Below are positions 52,517 through 61,900 of a DNA stretch of 64,000 nucleotides, one piece after another (the first letter of the stretch is position 1; each line of letters starts with the position of its first letter). The stretch covers positions 127,314 to 191,313 of the forward strand of contig CAWCLK010000009.1 in the NCBI GenBank assembly GCA_963796225.1, written 5' to 3'. The notes under the pieces were generated by a model that saw only the letters and a list, made by a program, of their open reading frames with translations, was not told the DNA's origin and ran no database searches. Origin of the DNA: CAWCLK01 sp963796225. GTDB taxonomy: Bacteria > Actinomycetota > Nitriliruptoria > Nitriliruptorales > Nitriliruptoraceae. The position numbers were made by a program, and so were the translations under genes.

Positions 52517-54717
52517 GCGGCGATGTCCTCGTCGAGCAGGTGGCGGGCCAGGGCGCGACGGTGGGTGCGCACGTCACCGTGCAGGCTCTGCAGGGCCAGC
52601 GCGCGCTTCAGCCACAGGTGCAGGTCGTGCTCCCAGGTGAACCCGATGCCGCCGTGCAGCTGCAGGGCGGAGGTCTCGATGCGCGCGGCGGCCTGGGTGG
52701 CGACGAGCTTGGCCACGTGGGCGGCGCGGGGGGCGTCGGTGCCGTCGGTCGCCAGCCGGCGCGCCGCATGGCGGGCCGCGCCCCGGGCGGACTCGAGCTC
52801 GACGAACATCCCGGCGAGCTCGTGCGCGACGGCCTGGAACGCCCCGATGGGTTGGGCGAACTGGCGACGGACCTTGGCGTAGGCCAGCGTCTCGTCGAGC
52901 AGGTGGTCGGCGACACCGACCAGCTCGGCGGCGGTGGCGGCCGCGGCACGGCGTGCGAGCAGCAGCCAGCAGCTCGGCGCCGCCGAGTCGTGTCCCGCCG
53001 CCGGGGTCGGGGACCGCGCGCAGGCGACGCGTGCCGTCCTCGCCGGGGACGTCGGTCCCGTCGCCGAGCGCGTCCGCGTCCAGCAGCCACACCGCCCCGT
53101 CCCGCTCCCGCAGCACCCAGTCGTGGCCCGGGTCGTGCAGCAGCGGCTCGTCGGCGAACCAGACGCCCACGGTGGCCTCGCCGGCGGCGATCGCCCGCAG
53201 CACGTCGTCGGCCTCGGGGGCGTCGCTGGCGACCAGCGTGGGCACCGCGATCCCCAGCGTGGTCACGACCGGGTCCGGCAGGGCGGCACGGCCGGCCTCC
53301 TCGAGGACCAGCACGAGGTCGGTGGCGTCCCCGCCCATGCCGCCGAGCTCGGTCGGCACCCCGATCCCGGTCAGCCCCACGCGCGCGATCTGCTCCCACG
53401 CCTCGCGGCCCACGGGCGCCCCGTCGACTGCAGGTCGCGCAGCCGGCTGACCGGGGCGACCTTGGCGAACAGGTCGCGGGCGACGTCGCGCAGGGCGGCC
53501 TGCTCCTCGGTGAACCGGCTGTCCAGCGGCAGGCGGGCGGCGTCCTTCGCGGGCGCGTCGGCCGTGCGGGGCAGTCCCAGCACGCGGCTGGCGATGATGC
53601 CGCGCTGGATCTCGGAGGTGCCGGCGTAGATGGTGGCGGCCCGCGCGTACCAGTACCGGGACCGCCAGCCGTCGGGGTCGGGCAGACCCGGCAGGGACGC
53701 CAGCGACTCGCCCGCAGGCCCGAGGAGTCGTCGTGCGCTGGCATACAGGTCGCGTTCGAGCTCGGACCAGGCGAGCTTGGTCAGGCTGGAGGCCGGCCCG
53801 AGGTCCCCGCCCGCGACCAGCGTGGCCAGGGTGCGCTCGGCGTGGTGCTCGTAGGCGTCGACCGCCGCCGCCAGACGCCCGAGGTCGTCGCGCACGACGT
53901 CGTCGGTGTCCAGGCCACGGGCACGGGCGATGGCGACGAGCTCGGCGAGGTCACGGTGGTACCGGGCCGGGGCGGCGGCCGGGGCGTCGCGTTCGAACTC
54001 GAGCGCGGTCATCGCGACCCGCCAGCCGTCGTCGACGTCGCCGATGACCTGGTCGGCGGGGACGCGGACGTCGCTGAAGAACACCTCGGCGAAGCCGGTG
54101 TGGCCGTCGAGCTGGCGGATCGGCCGGACCTCGACGCCCTCGCTGGCGAGGTCGATGGCCAGCATGGAGATGCCGGCGTGGCGGTCGGCGTCGGGGTCCG
54201 TGCGCACCAGTGCGAAGATCCAGTCGGCCCACACGCCGTGGGAGGTCCAGATCTTCTGCCCGGTGACGACCCAGTCGTCCCCGTCGCGGACGGCCCGGGT
54301 CGACAGGCGGGCGAGGTCGGAGCCGGCGTCGGGCTCGGAGTAGCCCTGCGACCAGATCACCTCGGCGGACAGCACGCCCGGCAGCCAGCGGGCCTTCTGC
54401 GCCTCGGTGCCGTAGCGCATCAGCGTCGGGCCGAACAGGTTGTGCCCGACGACCGTGACCCGCTCGGGACCACCGGCGCGCAGGTACTCCTCCTCGAAGA
54501 CGGCCTGCTCGACGGGGCCCGCGCCCCGTCCGCCGTACTCGACCGGCCAGTGGATGGCGGCGTACCCGGCCTCGACGAGGGCCTTCTCGAAGGCGACGTG
54601 CTGGGCGAACCCCTCGGCCGTGCCCGCGGGAGCCAGGCCGGTCGGCACGTTGGCCGCCAGCCAGGTGCGCAGGTCGTCGCGAAACGCCTGCTGCTCCTCG
54701 GTGAGCTCGACGTGCAC
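52513..54717 (-). CDS. Single-chain alpha-beta acyl-CoA dehydrogenase, two frameshifts
   Basis: About 734 residues containing two dehydrogenase modules. The first (residues 1-~390) is an alpha type: GYSEPDAGSDLARLSTRAVR, DDWVVTGQKIWTSHGVWADW, IYAGTSEIQRGIIASRVLGL. It runs in frame through a short linker (TADAPAKDAARLPLD) into a beta-type module (SRFTEEQAALRDVARDLFAK, then FAQPIGAFQAVAHELAG, SALQLHGGIGFTWEHDLHLW). A missing G at about 53419-53422 and an extra base near 52966 break the beta part; net length stays in frame. Mycobacterial FadE34 is also a double dehydrogenase, but there the modules are in the opposite order. GTG start behind GAGGGAGA. First gene of a five-gene operon from the operator at 54769. 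Confidence 0.85.
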
Positions 54718-54768
54718 CCGCTCTCCCTCGCGTCGCCCGGCCGGGTCGGTGCCCGCATGCTACGACAT

Positions 54769-54787
54769 ATCTGACGGTGTGTCAGAT
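54769..54787. promoter_or_regulatory. Steroid-regulon operator, site 5 (divergent promoter)
   Basis: ATCTGACGGTGTGTCAGAT, arms ATCTGAC/GTCAGAT. On the minus strand it is preceded by TAATCT, a TANNNT -10 box overlapping the site, as at sites 1 and 3. It lies 51 bases upstream of the fused dehydrogenase and 57 bases upstream of the cyclase-family gene. Confidence 0.78.
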
Positions 54788-54844
54788 TAGCGCACCGGGT
54801 GGAACACGTTCTAGTCTGCGTGCGACACGCGAGGGAGCCGCGCC

Positions 54845-55841
54845 ATGTCCGACCACAGCCCGCCGGCCGTCCGCGTGTCGGACGTCCTGCCCGACGAGTT
54901 CGCCGCCATCGCCGACCGCGTCCGCACCTGGGGGCGCTGGGGCGAGGACGACGAACGGGGCATGTGCAACCTCGTGGACGACGACGCCGTGCGGCGGGGC
55001 GTGGCCAGCGTCAGCACCGGCCAGCGCGTGCCGCTCGGGGTGGCGCTGTCCGCGGACGGGCCCCAGGCGGGCCTGATCAAGGGGCGCGAGAACCCGACCC
55101 ACCGCATGATCTCGCTGCGCAGCGCCCCGACCGGGCGACCCGGGCGACTACGCGATGAACGACGACGCGATCGACCTCGGCACGCAGGTCGCCACCCACT
55201 GGGACGCGCTCGCCCACGTCAGCCATGGCGGCCGGATCTACAACGGCTTCCCCGTGGACACCGTCACCGCCGAGGACGGGGCGACCCGCTGCGGCATCGA
55301 CAAGGTCGGCCCCCTCGTGACCCGCGGCGTGCTGTTCGACGTCCCTCGCGCGCTCGGCGTCGAGGAGCTCGACGGTCCCCAGCCCATCGGCCCCGACGAG
55401 CTGGACGCCGCACTCGCCCACGCGGGCACGGAGCTGGAACCCGGCGATGTCGTGCTGCTGCGCACGGGCCAGGCCCGGTACCTGCACGCCGGCGACCGCG
55501 TCCGGTACGCCTTCCCCTCCCCCGGTCTGACCATGGAGGCCGTGCCGTGGTTGCACGAGCGGGGCGTGGCGGCCGTGGCCGCGGACACCCTCACGTTCGA
55601 GGTGTTCCCGCGCCGTGACCTCGGGCCGAACGGGGAGCACTTCGGCGTCCAGGACCTCGTCATGCCCGTCCACCTGCTGATGCTCACGCATGCCGGGATC
55701 CTGCAGGGCCAGAACTTCGACTTCGAGGCGCTGGCCGATGCCGCGGCCGACGACGGACGGGCCACGTGCCTGCTGTCGGCCACACCCGAGCCCATCGTCG
55801 GCGGCCTGGGCGGCCCCGTCGCGCCGGTGGCGGTCCGATGA
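54845..55841 (+). CDS. Cyclase-family (kynurenine formamidase-like) metal hydrolase, one frameshift
   Basis: About 331 residues after removing an extra C at 55145. Frame 1 gives VSDVLPDEFAAIADRVRTWG, RWGEDDERGMCNLVDDDAVR; the other frame continues DYAMNDDAIDLG, THWDALAHVSHGGRIYNGFP (the HxxxD metal site), VVLLRTGQARYLHAGD and PGLTMEAVPWLHERGVAAVA. This is the actinobacterial branch of the cyclase family, hydrolases of cyclic amides, lactones or similar rings. It shares an operator with the steroid operon and overlaps the next gene by four bases (ATGA), so a ring-opening or lactone-hydrolysing role in this pathway is possible but unproven. Confidence 0.82.
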
Positions 55842-56251
55842 CGGCCGACCGCGACGCCATCGCCGACGGGCTCGTGCGCTACGCCTACGGGATCGACGAC
55901 CGCGAGGTGGAGACGGTCCGGGGCCTGTTCACCCCCGACGCCCACCTCGACTACACCGCCAGCGGCGGCCCGGCCGGTCCCCGCGACGAGGTCGTGGACT
56001 GGATCTTCCAGGGGCTGTCGCTGGTCGGCCCGACCCAGCACGTGGTCACCAACCTGCTCGCCGACGTCGACGGGGACACGGCCACCAGCCGCTGTTACCT
56101 GGTCAACCCGCTGCTGTCGCCCGAGGACCCGCCCTCCACGGTGGTCCTGATCGGCGGCGAGTACCGGGACCGCTGGCGCCGCACCGACGACGGGTGGCGG
56201 ATCGAGGACCGGCTCCACGTCGTCACCTGGACCCGCGCCCTGCCCGCCTGA
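55838..56251 (+). CDS. SnoaL/NTF2-like small protein
   Basis: A 137-residue cone-shaped alpha-beta protein. IADGLVRYAYGIDDREVETV, RGLFTPDAHLDYTASGGPAG, GPTQHVVTNLLADVDGDTAT, GEYRDRWRRTDDGWRIEDRL are the pattern of SnoaL-like polyketide cyclases and ketosteroid-isomerase-like folds. Several steroid operons encode such proteins, with varied roles (isomerase, hydratase, dehydratase). The start overlaps the cyclase-family stop, so both are made together. Confidence 0.85.
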   Translation: MTADRDAIADGLVRYAYGIDDREVETVRGLFTPDAHLDYTASGGPAGPRDEVVDWIFQGLSLVGPTQHVVTNLLADVDGDTATSRCYLVNPLLSPEDPPSTVVLIGGEYRDRWRRTDDGWRIEDRLHVVTWTRALPA

Positions 56252-56280
56252 CCCGCCCCGCCACTCCCCCGAGGCTCCCC

Positions 56281-57060
56281 ATGCTGCTCACCGACCGTGT
56301 CGTCGTCGTGTCCGGGATCGGACCCGGCCTCGGCCGTGCCATCGCCCTGGCGTGTGCCCGCGAGGGCGCCGACCTCGTGCTCGCCGCACGCTCCGCGGAC
56401 AACCTCGAGGCCGTCGCCGAGGAGGTCCGCGCGCTCGGCCGCACCGCCACCACCGTGCCCACCGACGTCACCGTCGCCGCCGACGTCGCCGCTCTCGCCG
56501 AGGCCAGCGTGCAGGCCCACGGGAAGGTCGACGTGCTGGTCAACAACGCCTTCGTCCAACCCCCGCTCGAGGAGCTCACCGCCGCCACGCCCGACACCTG
56601 GCGCCAGGCCTTCGAGGTCAACCTGTTCGGCGCCGCCGCCGTGACCAACGCCTTCGTGCCGCACCTGGCCGCCGACGGTGGCGGGGCGGTGGTGTTCACC
56701 GCCTCCATGTCGGCCCGACGCGTGCGGCGACGGTTCGGGGTCTACTCCGCCACCAAGTCCGCGCTGCTGACCACCATGCAGCACTACGCCAACGAGCTCG
56801 GGCGCTCCGGGATCCGCTGCAACGCCATCGTCCCGGGCTACATCTGGGGCCCCAACCTCGAGGCCTGGTTCGCCTACCAGGCCCAGCAGCGGGGCGTGGA
56901 CCCCGACGTCGTCTACGACGAGGTCGCCTCCGAGACCGCCCTGCACCACCTGCCGACCTCCGAGGAGGTCGCCGACGCCGCCGTGTTCCTCGCCAGCGAC
57001 CTGTCCCGCGCCATCACCGGCGTCGGACTGGACGTCAACGCCGGCAACTGGTTCCACTGA
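56281..57060 (+). CDS. Short-chain dehydrogenase/reductase
   Basis: A 259-residue SDR. VVVVSGIGPGLGRAIALACA (cofactor loop GPGLG), DLVLAARSADNLEAVAEEVR, DVLVNNAFVQPPLEELTAAT, FTASMSARRVRRRFGVYSAT with active-site YSATK, NAIVPGYIWGPNLEAWFAYQ. The R after the second strand suggests NADP. It is the third gene of the plus-strand unit that begins at 54845. Substrate unknown, possibly steroidal by context. Confidence 0.88.
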   Translation: MLLTDRVVVVSGIGPGLGRAIALACAREGADLVLAARSADNLEAVAEEVRALGRTATTVPTDVTVAADVAALAEASVQAHGKVDVLVNNAFVQPPLEELTAATPDTWRQAFEVNLFGAAAVTNAFVPHLAADGGGAVVFTASMSARRVRRRFGVYSATKSALLTTMQHYANELGRSGIRCNAIVPGYIWGPNLEAWFAYQAQQRGVDPDVVYDEVASETALHHLPTSEEVADAAVFLASDLSRAITGVGLDVNAGNWFH

Positions 57061-57062
57061 CC

Positions 57063-57142
57063 CGAGGCTCGGGCAGCCGGTCGTCGCCCCACGACATCGG
57101 GACGCGTCCCAGCGACCGGTCCGCCCTCGGCGAGGCTCGGGC
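57063..57142. repeat. Diverged copy of the 22.9-kb intergenic repeat
   Basis: An 80-bp unit bracketed by CGAGGCTCGGGC at 57063 and 57131. Inside are GCTCGGGCAG, ATCGGGAC and CCGCCCTCGG in the same order as at 22877-22960, where the brackets are GATGCTCGGGCAG. The stem pairs CCGGTCG with CGACCGG here and CGCCGG with CCGGCG there, so pairing is kept while bases differ. Spacer between convergent genes. Confidence 0.75.
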
Positions 57143-57144
57143 GC

Positions 57145-57327
57145 TCAGCCCCGGAGGCGGTCCAGCTCGGCGCGCAGCTCCGCGCGGCGCCGTTCGAGCT
57201 CCTCGAGCCGTACCAGGTCGAGCTCGGCACGCCCCTGGGCCACGACGGCGAGACGGCGCTCGACCTCGTCGAGCTCGGCGGACACGAGCGCGGCGCGCCG
57301 TCGGCGCTGGGCCTGCAGCGTTGGCAT
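57145..57327 (-). CDS. Small coiled-coil protein
   Basis: A 60-residue protein with a strong Shine-Dalgarno (GGGGAGGT) before the ATG at 57327. After MPTLQAQ it is nearly one helix with heptads of Leu/Val and alternating Glu/Arg (AALVSAELDEVERRLAVVAQ, LDLVRLEELERRRAELRAEL). No known family; likely a dimeric coiled coil. Confidence 0.65.
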   Translation of the reverse strand: MPTLQAQRRRRAALVSAELDEVERRLAVVAQGRAELDLVRLEELERRRAELRAELDRLRG

Positions 57328-57429
57328 GACGACCTCCCCTGAGCTGTCACTCTCCCGGGGCGGCAGCGTACGCGACCACGCGGCGCTCGCGCACATGCGG
57401 TGGCCCGTCGTTCGTCGCGGGCCGAGCCA

Positions 57430-58893
<1,464 letters not shown>

Positions 58894-58936
58894 GTGGTCG
58901 TTCTCCTCGTGGTCGCTCGGTGGTGGTCGTCCGGGG

Positions 58937-61900
58937 CTAGCCGTGCGCCGCCGCCATGATGGCGGCCTCGACGTCGCGGCCCTCCTCCTCGGCGGCCTGG
59001 GCCGCCTCGAGGACGCGCTTGTAGTCCTTGGGCATGACCTTCACGAACGACCGCACCTGGGCGTGCCAGTCGGACAGGAGCCGTTCGGCGACCGCCGAGC
59101 CCGTCTCCTCCAGGTGGCGCGAGACGATGTCGCGCAGCCACGACTGGTCCTCCTCCTCGAGCGGCTCGAGGTCGACCATCTCCGGGTTGAGGTCACGGTG
59201 GAAGACCTGGTCCGGGTCGTGCACGTACGCCATGCCGCCGGACATCCCGGCACCGAAGTTCCGCCCCGTCGACCCGAGGATCACGGCACGGCCACCCGTC
59301 ATGTACTCGCAGGCGTGGTCGCCCACACCCTCGACGACCGCCACGGCGCCGGAGTTGCGCACGCAGAACCGCTCGCCGACCACGCCTCGGAGGAAGATCT
59401 CGCCGCCGGTCGCCCCGTAGGCGATCACGTTGCCAGCGATGATCGAGTCCTCCGCGACGAAGTCGGGGTGGGTCTCGCCGGGCGGCCGGACGACGATCCG
59501 CCCACCCGACAGGCCCTTGCCGACGTAGTCGTTGGCATCACCGAACAGTCGGAGGGTGATGCCCTTGGGCACGAACGCCCCGAAGGACTGCCCGGCCGAG
59601 CCGGTGAAGGTGATGTCGATGGTGTCGTCGGGCAGGCCGAGCCCGCGGTACCTGGTCGTCACGTGGTGGCCGAGCAGCGTGCCCACGGTCCGGTTGTCGT
59701 TGTGGATCTCGTGCTCGACCTGGACCCGCTCCTGGCGTTCGAGGGCGGGCTCGGCGAGCCGGATGAGCTCCTGGTCCAGGGCCTTGTCCAGCCCGTGGTC
59801 CTGCTCCTTCGAGCAGAAGGGGTCCTGCTCCCACGGCGAGACCGGCTCGACCAGGATCGGCGACAGGTCCAGGCCCTCGGCCTTGAAGTGGTCCACGGCC
59901 CGCTGGACGTCCAGCGCGTCGACGTGGCCGATGGCCTCCTCGATCGACCGGAACCCGAGCTGGGCCAGGTACTCGCGGACCTCCTCGGCGATGAACTCGA
60001 AGAAGTTCACGACGAAGTCCGGATCCCCGTTGAAGCGCTTGCGCAGCTCGGGGTTCTGGGTCGCGACGCCCACCGGGCAGGTGTCGAGGTGGCAGACCCG
60101 CATCATGATGCAGCCGGACACCACCAGCGGTGCGGTGGCGAAGCCGAACTCCTCGGCGCCGAGCAGCGTGGCCACGACCACGTCACGGCCGGTCTTCAGC
60201 TGCCCGTCGGTCTGGACCACGATGCGGTCACGCAGCCCGTTGCTGATGAGCGTCTGCTGGGTCTCGGCGATGCCGAGCTCCCACGGACCACCCGCGTGCT
60301 TGAGCGAGTTCAGCGGGGACGCCCCGGTCCCGCCGTCGTGCCCGGACACCAGCACCACGTCGGACTTGGCCTTGGCCACGCCCGCGGCGACCGTGCCGAC
60401 CCCGCGCTGGGCCACGAGCTTGACGTGGATGCGCGCGTGCGGGTTGGCGTTCTTGAGGTCGTGGATGAGCTGCTTGATGTCCTCGATCGAGTAGATGTCG
60501 TGGTGCGGCGGCGGCGAGATCAGCCCCACGCCCGGCGTCGAGTACCGGGTCCTGGCGATCCACGGCCACACCTTCTGGCCGGGCAGCTGGCCGCCCTCGC
60601 CGGGCTTGGCGCCCTGGGCCATCTTGATCTGGATGTCGTCGCTGTTGACCAGGTACTCGCTGGTGACGCCGAACCGCCCCGACGCGACCTGCTTGATCGC
60701 ACTGCGCCGTTCCGGGTCGTACAGCCGGTCCGCGTCCTCGCCGCCCTCGCCGGTGTTCGACTTGGCCTGCAGGCGGTTCATGGCCCGCGCCAGCGTGGTG
60801 TGGGCCTCCTCGGAGATCGAGCCGTAGCTCATCGCCCCGGTGGAGAACCGCTTGACGATCTCGCTGACCGGTTCGACCTCGTCGATCGGGACCGGCTCGC
60901 GCACGCCCTCGGCGAACCGGAACAGCCCGCGCAGGGTCGCCAGCCGCTCGGACTGGTCGTCCACCCGCGAGGTGTACTCCTTGAAGATGTCGTAGCGCTT
61001 GGTGCGCGTGGCGTGCTGGAGCTTGAACACCGTCTCGGGGTTGAACAGGTGGTACTCGCCCTCGCGGCGCCACTGGTACTCGCCGCCGACCCACAGGTCA
61101 CGGTGGGCGGCCTCGGACGGCCGCTCGAGGTGGGCGAACTCGTGGCGGGCGGCGACCTCGCGGGCGATCTCGTCGAGCCCGATGCCGCCGAGGCGCGAGG
61201 TGGTCCCGGTGAAGTAGTCGTCGACCAGGTCCTGCGACAGGCCGATGGCCTCGAAGATCTGCGCCCCGGTGTAGGACGCGACCGTCGACACGCCCATCTT
61301 GGACATGATCTTCAGCACGCCCTTGGTGCAGGCCTTGACGTAGTTGCGCTCGGCCTTCTGCGGCGAGATCCCGGTGATGACGTCCTCGCGGACGAGGTCC
61401 CCGATGGTCTCGAAGGCCAGGTACGGGTTGATGGCCGTGGCGCCGTACCCGATCAGCAGCGCCATGTGGTGCACCTCGCGGGCGTCACCGGTCTCGACGA
61501 CCAGGCCGACCTGGGTGCGGGTCTTCTCGCGCACGAGGTGGTGGTGCACCGCCGCGGTCAGCAGCAGCGACGGGATCGGCGCCATCTCCTCGTTGGAGTA
61601 GCGGTCCGACAGCACGATGACCTGGGCGCCGTTCTCGATCGCCAGGGACACGCGGTTGCAGACCGCCTCGAGGGCGCGGCGCAGCCCCTCGCCGCCCTCG
61701 GCGACCGGGTACAGGCCGTCGATGGCGAAGCTGGAGAAGCGCGCGTCGCCCCGCTCGTCCTCGTCGACGTAGAGGATCTTCGCGAGCTCCTCGTTGGTCA
61801 GGACGGGGCGCGGCACGACGATCTGCCGGCAGGCCTCGGGGCCCGGGTCGAGGATGTTCGGCTCGGGGCCGATGGTGCCGGCCATGGAGGTGACCAGCTC

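Noticed and set aside
25678..54845. KstR or KstR2 binding sites upstream of steroid genes
   Set aside because: I looked for the KstR and KstR2 palindromes at these promoters and did not find them; the CTGAC-N5-GTCAG palindrome is found instead.
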